DNA from: Sphingobacteriales bacterium 46-32
Lineage (GTDB): Bacteria; Bacteroidota; Bacteroidia; Chitinophagales; Chitinophagaceae
Reading direction: 5' to 3'
Length of the DNA stretch: 64,000 nucleotides
Assembly: GCA_001898485.1 (NCBI GenBank)
Contig: MKTY01000009.1
Span: 1 to 64,000 of the forward strand
Within the stretch, counting starts at the first letter, position 1, and each line of letters begins with the position of its first letter. Position numbers and translations under genes: made by a program. This document shows positions 6,942-15,087 of the stretch, piece after piece. The notes beneath the pieces were generated by a model. The model had not been told where the DNA came from and searched no databases. It was given only the letters and a program-made list of their open reading frames with translations.

Positions 6942-7948
6942 TTGCCCCGGATGCGGCGTAGCATAGCGCGGGCGGTGCTCGCATTCCAGCCGGCAAATCT
7001 TCCCCGCTGTACCACCAGGCTATTGGCTTCGGGGTGTGTAAGGAAATAATGAAATACAAAACGGTTGCCGGCGTTTTGCCAGCCGGTGATCTGTCCAAAA
7101 CGAAGATCATTAAACACCAGGGTATCGCCCCATTGTTCCACTGTATAAAACTGTTGCGAAAAACGGATCAGCCGTTGCATATCCTCTGTGTTGCGCAGTG
7201 GATCGAGCCAGGCATCATTGCGGGGGAAAAAATGAAAATCAATTTCTTTTTTACTGTCAAATACTGAACGGTAACCGACGTGATAACCGCTATCGTTGCC
7301 CGCAACCACATACCAGAGCCAGTTGTTGAGCGGGGTGGGGGTAGTAAAATAACGGGTATGGGGAATCTGCTGCCGGGTCAGTATTTCCTGTACATCGCGG
7401 TTGATCTGCCATTTATTATAGCTGCAGTAAGTCAGGTACAGCAGCGGAACGAAGAGGCCCAGGCGCCACCAGAACGTGCGGTGCCGGGCTTCTGCTTTTT
7501 TGATAAGTAAGACCACCATGGCGATGCCCGGCCAGATAGAGAAGAAGGGATCGGCAACATACAGGGCATTGAAAGAAAAACGATGATGGCTGAACGGCTC
7601 AAACCACCCCACTCCGTAGTTATTGAACCCATCGAGTAGCAGGTGCACGAATATTTCTATACAGAAAAACCAGATCCATTTGCGAAGGGGTACTGTCCAG
7701 CTGCGGTGAATGCGGGCTGCCAGCAGGGCCAGTGCGGGACCTATCAGTATACCAAAGAGGATGGAATGTGTAAAGCCGCGATGGCCCAGCAGTTCTTCGG
7801 GCAGATCCATCCATGCACCGGCAATAAAGTCAATATCAGGCGCGCTTTGTGCCAGTGCTCCCCACAGCATAGCTTTTTTGCCAAATCCTTTTTCAAAAAA
7901 AGCTTCACCGATACAGGCTCCCAGGGCGATATGAGTAATGGAATCCAT
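6938..7948 (-). CDS. Membrane-bound metal-dependent hydrolase (YdjM/DUF457)
   Basis: 336 residues. The N-terminal half has the family's His/Asp motifs: HIALGACIGEAF near the start, APDIDF at about 35-40, GHRGFTHS at about 55-62 and HLLLDGFNNYG at about 101-111. Several hydrophobic helices lie between them. The remainder is a soluble-looking C-terminal domain of about 150 residues. The family is annotated as LexA-binding, inner-membrane, putative hydrolase; the reaction is unknown. TATCTTTA (7956-7963, minus strand) lies 7 bases before the ATG as a likely -7 element. A repeat pair lies upstream (7981-8156). Confidence 0.88.
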   Translation of the reverse strand: MDSITHIALGACIGEAFFEKGFGKKAMLWGALAQSAPDIDFIAGAWMDLPEELLGHRGFTHSILFGILIGPALALLAARIHRSWTVPLRKWIWFFCIEIFVHLLLDGFNNYGVGWFEPFSHHRFSFNALYVADPFFSIWPGIAMVVLLIKKAEARHRTFWWRLGLFVPLLYLTYCSYNKWQINRDVQEILTRQQIPHTRYFTTPTPLNNWLWYVVAGNDSGYHVGYRSVFDSKKEIDFHFFPRNDAWLDPLRNTEDMQRLIRFSQQFYTVEQWGDTLVFNDLRFGQITGWQNAGNRFVFHYFLTHPEANSLVVQRGRFAGWNASTARAMLRRIRGN

Positions 7949-7980
7949 GCGGGAGTAAAGATAGGAGAATAGTTAAATAC

Positions 7981-8156
7981 AATGTGCTAATGTGTTGATG
8001 TGCTAATGTGCTGATGAGATTTGTGTGTCACCCAAACAAATTACTAGAGCATTTTACCATACCGGAGAAAGATATTTCAATTTGACTGAGATTCTTCAAC
8101 CTAATCATTAGCACATTAGCACATCAACACATTAGCACATCAGCACATTGGCATAT
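7981..8156. repeat. Inverted pair of 8-bp TGTGCTAA-type tracts
   Basis: The left tract (7981-8017) is ATGTGCTA, ATGTGTTG, ATGTGCTA, ATGTGCTG in strict 8-base register. The right tract (8105-8156) is its reverse complement, with about 36 matching positions, separated by about 87 bases. Single units recur at 1-20 and around 2465-2560. It lies upstream of the minus-strand YdjM-like gene and could form a long hairpin in single-stranded DNA or RNA. Confidence 0.85.
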
Positions 8157-8993
8157 CGTTTTTCCTCTTTATCCCGAAATCAATCGCTTTTATAATATGA
8201 AAAAAATATGGGTGGGGGTGAACTCTATATTGCATCGGCTTTTGACAGATGCGATTTAGTGCGAGCCTTTTTTCTCATGTGATAGATACGGGGAGGGTCT
8301 CTACTTTCCCCTCTGTTTACAGTCAGCATATGACTGTAATAATGTTGTGATCTGTTTCTTGTAAATACCCGGGGGCGGTGTCTACCGTCCCTTTTATACA
8401 GAAGTTAAGATGGCGACATATAAGGCAAAAAAATGGGAAAAAAGAACCTTCATCAGGAAACTGACTGGGAATATGGAGTAAATCAGCAGGTTGAAAACAG
8501 GCCGCTTATCTTTTCATCATAAACCTTATTCTTCTTCTTATGCGACCCGATTATCCGCATAAATATTATCCCGACAACCGGTTCCGACTTATTTTTTTGA
8601 TGAATGTGATTGCATTTGATTATGGCGCTGCACAAAAAAAACTGGCAGGAAGCAGAGGGGGTGAAGTCAGTCTTCAATACCCGATTCATTTCTTTTCCTG
8701 TTGTATATCCGCAATGGAGATTTTTCTTAACAAGTTTAGCACTATTTGTCTGGCGAAAAAAAAAAGTGTCATCCGCAGATGTTTAAAACCTGCTTACAAC
8801 CCGTCAAGATAAATGTGCCACCCGATTACGGTAGCGATTGTACCAACAGGTATGAATGCCGCAAGGAAGTCTCCTGTTTATTCAATTGTTATTTACCGGA
8901 AAAATGTGCTGAAACCGGTATTGCCGGTAAGCAAAAGGATTGTGATGCCTGCCGGTATTGTGATTCTATTGAAAACGCTTAGATCAGAATGTT
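8157..8993. other. Long gap before the LytTR gene
   Basis: About 840 bases with only unconvincing short frames, including a Cys-rich one at 8746-8982. Two GC-rich imperfect hairpins share a pattern (GGGGAGGGTCTCTACTTTCC at about 8290-8309 and GGGGGCGGTGTCTACCGTCC at about 8371-8390). A perfect inverted repeat TTACAGTCA-GCATA-TGACTGTAA lies at 8317-8339. No receiver-domain remnant was recognised in any forward frame. Confidence 0.5.
8317..8339. promoter_or_regulatory. 9-bp perfect inverted repeat, possible operator
   Basis: TTACAGTCA and TGACTGTAA flank GCATA. The arm length and short spacer fit a dimeric regulator site or a small hairpin. It sits in the control region of the signalling cluster; the binding protein is unknown. 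Confidence 0.4.
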
Positions 8994-9374
8994 ATGCCTG
9001 CTCAACCTTTTTTCTTTATTCGTGTTGGTCGTAAGCATGTAAAGCTTACATATAGTGAAGTGGTGTATATAGAATCACTGGCCAATTATGTAAAAATACA
9101 TACAGAAACCAGTCCCTACCTTACACCCATGACCATGAAGCAGCTTATCCGTTTGCTGCCTCCGGATATGTTCTGCCGTGTCAACCGGAGTATAATAGTA
9201 CCAATCAACCGGATACTCTCCTTCGATAAAGATGGAGTAATTCTCAAAGGCATGAAGTTCGCTTTTGGTGAAGGGTATAAAAAAGAGCTGGAAGCCCGTA
9301 TTCATATTATTTCACAGGAACAAAATAATCCGCCGCCCATGAAGGTTTGTCCCGATGGGTTACAACCCGGATAA
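8994..9374 (+). CDS. LytTR DNA-binding protein lacking a receiver domain
   Basis: 126 residues, almost entirely a LytTR DNA-binding domain: FFFIRVGRKHVKLTYSEVVY at the start, IESLANYVKIHT, then FCRVNRSIIVPINRI and a C-terminal basic strand. LytTR regulators normally carry an N-terminal phosphorylatable receiver of about 120 residues. Here the domain begins within a few residues of the ATG, so control must come from elsewhere (abundance, ligand or partner). A short Pro-rich tail follows. It is the first gene of a signalling cluster and has a likely terminator downstream. Confidence 0.85.
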   Translation: MPAQPFFFIRVGRKHVKLTYSEVVYIESLANYVKIHTETSPYLTPMTMKQLIRLLPPDMFCRVNRSIIVPINRILSFDKDGVILKGMKFAFGEGYKKELEARIHIISQEQNNPPPMKVCPDGLQPG

Positions 9375-9410
9375 ATTACTGGGTTAAGGTCTGGTAGTGC
9401 GATGGGAGGG

Positions 9411-9446
9411 GGTGGCCGCAATTGCCGGCTGCCCCTTGTTTTTATC
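9411..9446 (+). terminator. Probable terminator of the LytTR gene
   Basis: A GC-rich imperfect stem (GGGG...GGCCGCAATTGCCGGC...CCCC) is followed by TTGTTTTT on the plus strand. It lies about 40 bases after the LytTR stop. Confidence 0.5.
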
Positions 9447-9578
9447 AGCAATCATTTTTTTCATGCTCACTTGTGGTTTATTCATGCAGCAATTTGATCC
9501 ATTGACGCATGTTGATAGTTAAGCTGGCAGAAATTTTTCTACTTTATGCCAACGTAACCAACTAACGCCAAAACCAAC

Positions 9579-10217
9579 ATGAATCCGATCCGCTTACTGC
9601 TGGTAGATCCTCACCAGCTATTGCTTGATGCATGGTCTCATTTCTTCACTTCCGTTAAAGGGTTTGATATAATCGGTAAAGCCACAGGCGTGGCACAGGC
9701 CCTGCATTTTCTTGATACCAACGATGCCGATGTGGTGATGATGGAAATGCCCGCTGATCCCGCCCGGGGCCTGGATGATATCCGGCAGTTCAGAGCCGGA
9801 TATGACCGCGCAGCCCTCGTGGCTCTTTCCCCTTATCATACTGTTGCCTATGCCAAAAGCATTTTACAGGCCGGTGCCCGTGCATTTGTTACCAAAAATT
9901 CGCCACAGGAAGAGTTGCTCGAAGCGCTTCGCCAGGTGTATGCGGGACAGAAATATGTATGCCGGGAAATAAAGGATCGCCTTACTCAGGAGCAACTTTC
10001 GGGTGAGGATCCTTTTATTCCTTTATTAGAAACCCTTTCCAAAAGAGAGAAACAGGTAGTATCCATGGTAAGGCAGGGACTTTCTTCACGCGAAATTGCT
10101 GAACTGCTGGAAGTGAGCGCCAAAACGATTGAAGTACACCGCTACCGCATATTACAAAAGACAGGTATGCCCAATACGGCCGCACTTGTGCATCTGTTTA
10201 GCTCACGCGGCTGGTAG
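9579..10217 (+). CDS. NarL/FixJ-type response regulator with Glu at the phospho-site
   Basis: 212 residues: receiver domain (about 4-120) and LuxR-type HTH (about 145-205, with LSKREKQVVSMVRQGLSSRE and SAKTIEVHRYRILQKTG). The receiver is atypical. The phospho-acceptor position reads DVVMMEMP, so Asp is replaced by Glu56, and the acidic pair is Asp10-Pro11 instead of Asp-Asp. Ser84 and Lys106 are kept. Such changes usually mean the protein is not controlled by phosphorylation, and Glu may mimic the phosphorylated state. No kinase is adjacent on its strand. It starts at ATG 9579 after a 200-base control region. Confidence 0.92.
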   Translation: MNPIRLLLVDPHQLLLDAWSHFFTSVKGFDIIGKATGVAQALHFLDTNDADVVMMEMPADPARGLDDIRQFRAGYDRAALVALSPYHTVAYAKSILQAGARAFVTKNSPQEELLEALRQVYAGQKYVCREIKDRLTQEQLSGEDPFIPLLETLSKREKQVVSMVRQGLSSREIAELLEVSAKTIEVHRYRILQKTGMPNTAALVHLFSSRGW

Positions 10218-10363
10218 TTTCCTTTACGTCTCTGTGTTCATCCTTATATCCATAGCGTTGATGGATTAGTACTGCAACCAATACAGGCAGGCCGTAGCTT
10301 GCGGGTATAAGTTTAGTCGATATTCATCAACCATTCTTTCTCATGACAGTTATCAGACTGTGC

Positions 10364-10385
10364 GGAGGGGATATTCGTCCCCTCC
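10364..10385. terminator. GGAGGGG/CCCCTCC hairpin abutting a stop codon
   Basis: A perfect 7-bp stem with an 8-base loop begins immediately after the stop codon (10386-10388) of the minus-strand response regulator. It has no T-run, so it may be an mRNA end or stability element and not a classical terminator. Confidence 0.5.
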
Positions 10386-11042
10386 TTATTCATTCAGGGG
10401 AAACAGACCGTTTCTGATGGCGTAGATGACAACGCCGATCGAATTGCGTGAACGGGTTTTTTCATGCAGACTAAGCCGGTATGATTCGATTGTGCGGATA
10501 CTCAGATTCAATGCACCTGCTATTTCACGGGTGGTATATTGTTCGCAGATGAGTTGGAGAATCTCTTTTTCCCGCGCACTAAACCTTACGCTGAGTTGTT
10601 TTTTGGGTAACTGAAACTTGTTTTTGCCGATCAGGCGAGCCAGCTTTTCGCCAGTGGCAGGTGAGTAATAGGTGCCTCCATCAAATACGGTACGGATGGC
10701 CTGCAGCAGTTCGATGCGGTTAGTATTCTTTAGTAAATAACCTTTAGCCCCTGCCTCCAGCATGTCTGCAATCAGGTGATCGTCGCTAAACATAGATAAA
10801 GCAATCACATCCACTTCAGGATAATGGGTACGCAACTGGCGGCAGAGCTCAATACCATCCGTATCGGGCATTTTGATATCGGTTATCACGATGTTGGGAT
10901 GCAGCTCTTCTACCCGCTGAATGAGTTCGCGTCCGTTTGCCGCTTCACCTACCAGCAACGCGTCGTGCTGATCTTTTAGCAGCAACCTGAATCCGTCTCT
11001 GAAAATAGCATGATCGTCGGCTATCATTACTTTAATTGGCAT
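10386..11042 (-). CDS. NarL/FixJ-family response regulator
   Basis: 218 residues. The receiver (4-120) is canonical, with IADDH (acidic pair Asp9-Asp10), phospho-acceptor Asp55 in VITDIKMP and the switch Lys in YLLKN. The LuxR-type HTH is at about 150-210 (RFSAREKEILQLICEQYTTREI, LSIRTIESYRLSLHEKTRS). The coding region overlaps the end of the upstream kinase gene by 11 bases, so the pair is co-transcribed and translationally coupled. The kinase is its evident partner. Targets are unknown. Confidence 0.95.
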   Translation of the reverse strand: MPIKVMIADDHAIFRDGFRLLLKDQHDALLVGEAANGRELIQRVEELHPNIVITDIKMPDTDGIELCRQLRTHYPEVDVIALSMFSDDHLIADMLEAGAKGYLLKNTNRIELLQAIRTVFDGGTYYSPATGEKLARLIGKNKFQLPKKQLSVRFSAREKEILQLICEQYTTREIAGALNLSIRTIESYRLSLHEKTRSRNSIGVVIYAIRNGLFPLNE

Positions 11043-11805
11043 GCACTTGTTTTTTGTGTATGGTGATTAGCTCGTTTGTCAGTGGAATATCAAACAACAG
11101 CGAAGTCCCTTTTCCGATGCCTGTTTCGATCTGCAGTTGTCCGCCTGTAAGCTCAGTACGGTTTCGCAGACTTTTTAATCCGATACCTTTCCCAACAGCC
11201 TGTTCCAGGTCAAAGCCCCGACCATTATCCCGGCAGCTGATTACGAGTTTTGATTCACTTTTGGTGATGCTGATGCTGAGCCGGGTGGCCCCGGCATGTT
11301 TGACACAGTTGTGAATCACCTCCTGCAATACTCTGTAGAGGTGAACGGATGTCTGATAGGGCAGTTCAATGACTGCTGATGTAGTAAATGAAATCTGTAA
11401 ATGGCTGTGTCTTTCGGTGTCGGCAACCAGTTCCTGTAGCGCAGTGGTTAATCCTTTGCGCTGAAGCGCCAGTGGCATAAGATTACCGGCAATAGCACGC
11501 AGACGCACAATTACTTCATCTATCTGAGTACTGGCCAGCGCAAGGTCTTCATTTTCGCCCCGTGCATGATCGATCCTGAACCGGATAGCGGAAAGCAATG
11601 GTCCCAGCTCATCATGAAGATCGGCGGCTGTGCGGCTGCGTTCCTGCTCCAGTGTGGCCATTTCCGTGAGCAGCAATTGCTGATGCAACGCCTGCGTACG
11701 GCGTTGCTGGCGCATGATAGACCATATAAAATAACCAATGATCACCGCAAGCACAATTGCCGTGATGATAATAGCTGTAAATAATGCGACTTCGTGGGTA
11801 TCCAT
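11032..11805 (-). CDS. Sensor histidine kinase (HisKA_3 type)
   Basis: 257 residues from the ATG at 11805, chosen because it places one transmembrane helix (about 6-29) right at the N-terminus; a 37-codon extension adds only an unlikely Cys-rich lead. There is no extracellular sensor domain. The HisKA_3 box has His64 in ADLHDELGPLLSAIRFRID, followed by HATPase_c motifs NCVKHAG, DNGRGFD and GIGLKSLRNRTELTGG. It phosphorylates the regulator encoded directly downstream, with an 11-base overlap. Short one-helix kinases like this often sense through the membrane or a partner protein. Confidence 0.93.
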   Translation of the reverse strand: MDTHEVALFTAIIITAIVLAVIIGYFIWSIMRQQRRTQALHQQLLLTEMATLEQERSRTAADLHDELGPLLSAIRFRIDHARGENEDLALASTQIDEVIVRLRAIAGNLMPLALQRKGLTTALQELVADTERHSHLQISFTTSAVIELPYQTSVHLYRVLQEVIHNCVKHAGATRLSISITKSESKLVISCRDNGRGFDLEQAVGKGIGLKSLRNRTELTGGQLQIETGIGKGTSLLFDIPLTNELITIHKKQVHAN

Positions 11806-12262
11806 ACAAAAGGATAAGTGCAGGAATAAGATGAGGACCGGTTGCTGCCTGAAAGAACAGGTATCAGGGAGACGACGATAAACAGGCACTACTGGCAGAC
11901 AGATACACGGTTGCAAAAAATGTTTTACAGATCATGGCAGACGGATAAGGTGATGAATACTCTTTTATATAAGAGTAAATACTGGCCTGCGGCAATTTGA
12001 GGCATTCCTTTGAAATAAAAAACCGTGTTTACACGGGTTGTTTTAAATAAAAGAATACCCCAGTTTTGCGATAGTTTGTAACTATTAACCTGAACCTTAT
12101 TCCTGAAAGTTTCCCGGCAAGAGTGGCCGGGATTTTTTTTACCCTCTCTTCTTTTATCTGCGGCAATTACGGAATCTCTTTCCGTACTAATACCCCATAG
12201 CGCGGAGTCACGATCGCTGAATTTGGCGGCACACAATTTTTTTAATCCAAAATCATCTTTGT
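11806..12262. other. Divergent control region with an orphan terminator
   Basis: About 450 bases between divergent genes. It contains a CCGTG-TTTA-CACGG hairpin with A/T flanks (about 12024-12042), an ATAGTT-TGT-AACTAT inverted repeat (12071-12085) and a plus-strand terminator (12113-12140). A minus-strand frame (11925-12236) has no family resemblance and no good start context, so I do not call it. The terminator implies a short plus-strand transcript. Confidence 0.5.
12113..12140 (+). terminator. Plus-strand terminator with no gene upstream
   Basis: CCCGGC (12113-12118) pairs with GCCGGG (12126-12131) and is followed by A and eight T residues. No plus-strand gene lies between 10217 and this point, so it may end a small RNA or act as a leader attenuator for the gene at 12263. 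Confidence 0.65.
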
Positions 12263-12643
12263 ATGAGTAACACAGAATTGTTGCCGGGCCACAATCATTT
12301 TATTTCCCTGGCCACCGCCCAGGCCATGACGGCCCGTTTCCGCGCCGAGAAAGAAAATATACTGGCTCCTGCGTACCGGGGACAAAACATCCTTTCTATC
12401 TGCGAGACCTTTAACCGTGCACCATTTGACAGCGTGCTGGCCGAAGAAGGTTGTGTGGGATTACGTATTTACTTCGGTATGGAAGAGGATTTGAAAGTAA
12501 AAGTTATTATTGTGGGCGTTGACGCCGATAATAAAGACATTTTACCTTCGCGGTCAGCACAGCGTTCTGCAGACGATCCTGACACGGGTATTATTGAATT
12601 GGGACGCCCCTGTCCGGATTTCTGTCCGAATCCTCCACTTTGA
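12263..12643 (+). CDS. Conserved-looking hypothetical protein
   Basis: 126 residues, soluble, with no signal peptide or membrane segment. I do not recognise a family. It has a central beta-rich stretch (GCVGLRIYFGMEEDLKVKVI) and ends with a Pro/Cys motif (LGRPCPDFCPNPP). CATCTTTG lies 2 bases before the ATG, close to the TAnnTTTG promoter class, so the mRNA may be leaderless. It is followed at 18 bases by the seven-helix membrane protein, making it the likely first gene of a four-gene unit with the kinase and regulator. Confidence 0.8.
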   Translation: MSNTELLPGHNHFISLATAQAMTARFRAEKENILAPAYRGQNILSICETFNRAPFDSVLAEEGCVGLRIYFGMEEDLKVKVIIVGVDADNKDILPSRSAQRSADDPDTGIIELGRPCPDFCPNPPL

Positions 12644-12661
12644 GGCAGTTAACTGTTTTTT

Positions 12662-13321
12662 ATGCACTTGCAATTTTCGCTTATAGATGCGTTTAGTTTT
12701 TCTATCCTGATTGCAGCTGCGATAGGTTGGGTGCGTTATCGCAAGATACACCCAACCTATCATCCCTTTATTTATCTATGCTGGCTGGGATTACTTAATG
12801 AACTGATCAGCTATTTTCTTATTTATAACGGCTACTCCAATGCTGTAAATGGCAACCTGTTTGTGCTGGGCGAAGTATTTCTTATAACCTGGCAATTGCG
12901 TAACTGGAACGGCATTCATTATTTTAAAGGCTTCTATACAGTATTCATCCTGCTTTGTATAGCGTTTTGGGCGCTTGAAATGTTTTTGGTGCCCGCATGG
13001 AATCAAAGCATTACCGGTTTCCGTATTTTTTATTCCTTTGTTCTTGTGATCATGAGTATTGAATGTCTGAATAAACAATTGAGTACAGAGCGTGGCAGGT
13101 TATTGAAGAATCCGGTTGTACTTATTTGCCTGGCATTTATTCTATACTTCACCTATACGGTGATCGTAGGTGTATTCTGGATTTATGGTTTTGGAGGGAG
13201 TGCCGATTTCAGACGTGGTATGGTATGGATCCTGATATACATTAATGTGCTTTGTAACCTTATCTATGCTCTGGCTATATTATGGATGCCCGCGAAACTC
13301 CGCTTTACCTTGCCGTTTTAG
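12662..13321 (+). CDS. Seven-helix membrane protein, possible sensor partner
   Basis: 219 residues with about seven hydrophobic helices (roughly 10-27, 36-55, 66-80, 91-109, 117-134, 150-174, 184-206) and short loops. No named family is recognised. Its last 40 bases overlap the start of the histidine kinase gene. That kinase has only one membrane helix and no sensor domain, so this protein is a plausible input module for it. That role is inferred from context only. Confidence 0.85.
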   Translation: MHLQFSLIDAFSFSILIAAAIGWVRYRKIHPTYHPFIYLCWLGLLNELISYFLIYNGYSNAVNGNLFVLGEVFLITWQLRNWNGIHYFKGFYTVFILLCIAFWALEMFLVPAWNQSITGFRIFYSFVLVIMSIECLNKQLSTERGRLLKNPVVLICLAFILYFTYTVIVGVFWIYGFGGSADFRRGMVWILIYINVLCNLIYALAILWMPAKLRFTLPF

Positions 13322-14028
13322 TTGCCGCATTGCTGGTATTAATTCTCGTTATTTCATTTGCCTGTTTGTGTATCTGGTTTCAGCGGCGTACCATCCGTTC
13401 ATACCGCAAACGTGTATGGGGTGAAATGAACCTCTTGCTCCAGGAGCGTCAGCGCATTTCTGCCGATCTGCATGACGAGTTGGGAGCGCTCACTGCAGGC
13501 ATCCGCATGAGCCTGCATAGTATTGAGCCGGCATCGGACCGCGATGCGCAGACACTTGACCGGGTACAGGTGCATTTGCATACCCTGCTGCAGCGCATGA
13601 CGGAAATTGCCGGCGACCTGCTACCAGGCTTGTTACAGGCGAAAGGACTATCTGCTGCATTGCAGGCGGCCATTGATACCTATAATAACCAGGGCATATT
13701 GCGGGTGCAGCTGGAAACGGGTCCACTGCCGGGTTTGCCGGAAGGTACAAGCCTGCATATTTACCGCATCACCCATGAAATTATTTCCAACACAATCCGG
13801 CATGCACAGGCACAGCAACTGACAATCTGTTTACAATGTACCGGCTCACAGTTGTTATTACAGACGAGTGATGACGGACAGGGTTTTGATACAGAAAAAG
13901 CGTTTTGCAAAAAAACAGGCAGGGGACTCGGTAATCTCATCAACCGGGCAGCATTGCTGGGCGGACGTCTCATCCTCGATACGGCTCCGGGGCGTGGCAC
14001 CCGCTATCAGCTCATAATTCCTTTATAA
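13282..14028 (+). CDS. Sensor histidine kinase (HisKA_3 type)
   Basis: 248 residues: one transmembrane helix (about 9-33), a dimerisation/phospho-acceptor helix with His64 in ADLHDELGALTAGIRMSL, and an HATPase_c domain (HEIISNTIRHAQ, DDGQGFD, GRGLGNLINRAALLGG). The first codons overlap the seven-helix protein gene by 40 bases in another frame, implying translational coupling. The regulator gene starts 3 bases after this stop. Its architecture matches the kinase at 11032-11805, so the two may be paralogues. The signal is unknown. Confidence 0.92.
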   Translation: MDARETPLYLAVLVAALLVLILVISFACLCIWFQRRTIRSYRKRVWGEMNLLLQERQRISADLHDELGALTAGIRMSLHSIEPASDRDAQTLDRVQVHLHTLLQRMTEIAGDLLPGLLQAKGLSAALQAAIDTYNNQGILRVQLETGPLPGLPEGTSLHIYRITHEIISNTIRHAQAQQLTICLQCTGSQLLLQTSDDGQGFDTEKAFCKKTGRGLGNLINRAALLGGRLILDTAPGRGTRYQLIIPL

Positions 14029-14031
14029 CCT

Positions 14032-14700
14032 ATGGCTATTATTCTAAACCGACCGGTAAAGATTGTGATAGCAGATGATCATGAAGTGGTAAGAGAAGGA
14101 TTTCAAGCCATGATGACCGGCCATGCTGCCGTGGCACTGGCCGGAGTAGCCGCTAACGGCCGCGAACTGCTTAAACTGGTCAGCGCTCAGGAGCCTGATG
14201 TAGTAATCACAGATATCAGGATGCCGGTGATGGATGGAATTGCAGCAACGCGTGAGCTGATTGCCAGCCGACCGGCTACGGGTGTTATCGGCTTTACCAT
14301 GTATGGCGAAGAACCGCTGATTGTAGATATGCTGGAAGCCGGAGCGCGTGGATTTTTACTCAAAAGTGCTTCCAAACTGGAAGTGCTGGAAGCAATACGT
14401 ACCGTCTGCCATGGCCGTACCTATTACTGCAGCGATACCAGTCAGCAGATGACCCGTATCCTGGCCAACAGTAATCTGGTACGACGCAAACAAATCGTAA
14501 AGCCTGTATTTTCTGAACGGGAAATCAGTATCATCCGGCTAATATGTGGCGGCCTGTCAAATAAAGAAATAGCCGCACGCCTGGCAGTGAGTGTGCGGAC
14601 CATCGAGGGCCACCGGGAGCGAATACAGGAAAAAATGGAAAGCCACAATACAGCCGGCATAGTGGTATATGCCATTCGCGAAGGTATCTACCAGCTATGA
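14032..14700 (+). CDS. NarL/FixJ-family response regulator
   Basis: 222 residues. The receiver is canonical (IADDH, phospho-acceptor Asp61 in VITDIRMP, FLLKS). The LuxR-type HTH lies at about 158-215 (FSEREISIIRLICGGLSNKE, AVSVRTIEGHRERIQEKME). It lies 3 bases after the kinase gene and is surely its partner. It resembles the regulator at 10386-11042 through both domains, consistent with duplication of a kinase/regulator pair. A hairpin follows at 14721-14744. Confidence 0.95.
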   Translation: MAIILNRPVKIVIADDHEVVREGFQAMMTGHAAVALAGVAANGRELLKLVSAQEPDVVITDIRMPVMDGIAATRELIASRPATGVIGFTMYGEEPLIVDMLEAGARGFLLKSASKLEVLEAIRTVCHGRTYYCSDTSQQMTRILANSNLVRRKQIVKPVFSEREISIIRLICGGLSNKEIAARLAVSVRTIEGHRERIQEKMESHNTAGIVVYAIREGIYQL

Positions 14701-15087
14701 TAACATACCGGCAAAGAGAAAGCCACTGTGGGATGACAGTGGCTCTAAACTCGTACAACAGTAAACCTTAAATCTAAAACAAAGAAGTTGACTGATATTG
14801 GATTTTACTTCCGGACTAACCGGTGGTTTTTTTTGGATCGTTGGATTTTTGGTTTTTTCGGATTGATATTGGATATAAGTCTTTCTCTTGGATATTGGAT
14901 AGATTGATAGTGTGTATCAATCAACTTCTGATACAAACATACAACCGCCGCTCAGGCCCTGCAAGAGAAAATCTACCCGATATAGCAACGGAAATTACGG
15001 TGGGCTTTTGCGGAAAACTACATAATCTACTTACTGTCAGCTGTTTTTAAGTGTTTTTTTGCCTTCTGGTCAGTAAAACCCGGTAGG
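14701..15087. other. Intergenic region, convergent genes
   Basis: Holds a strong hairpin after the regulator (14721-14744) and a stretch of GGATATTGGAT-like units (about 14835-14905) that resembles another low-complexity repeat family. A small frame at 14823-15050 is made of that repeat and is not called. Confidence 0.5.
14721..14744 (+). terminator. Hairpin after the response regulator gene
   Basis: AGCCACTGT pairs perfectly with ACAGTGGCT across GGGATG, 20 bases after the stop. It is followed by CTAAAC with no T-run, so it is a weaker terminator call. Confidence 0.5.

Noticed and set aside
8746-8982. Cys-rich 78-codon frame in the gap before the LytTR gene
   Set aside because: It has many cysteines and a superficially protein-like look, but no signal, no start context and no family resemblance, and it overlaps other equally weak frames. 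The gap looks non-coding.
11925-12236. 103-codon minus-strand frame
   Set aside because: Its composition is unlike a known protein, it crosses hairpins and a plus-strand terminator, and it has no plausible promoter.
14823-15050. 75-codon frame after the response regulator
   Set aside because: It is built from GGATATTGGAT-like low-complexity repeats, so coding is unlikely.
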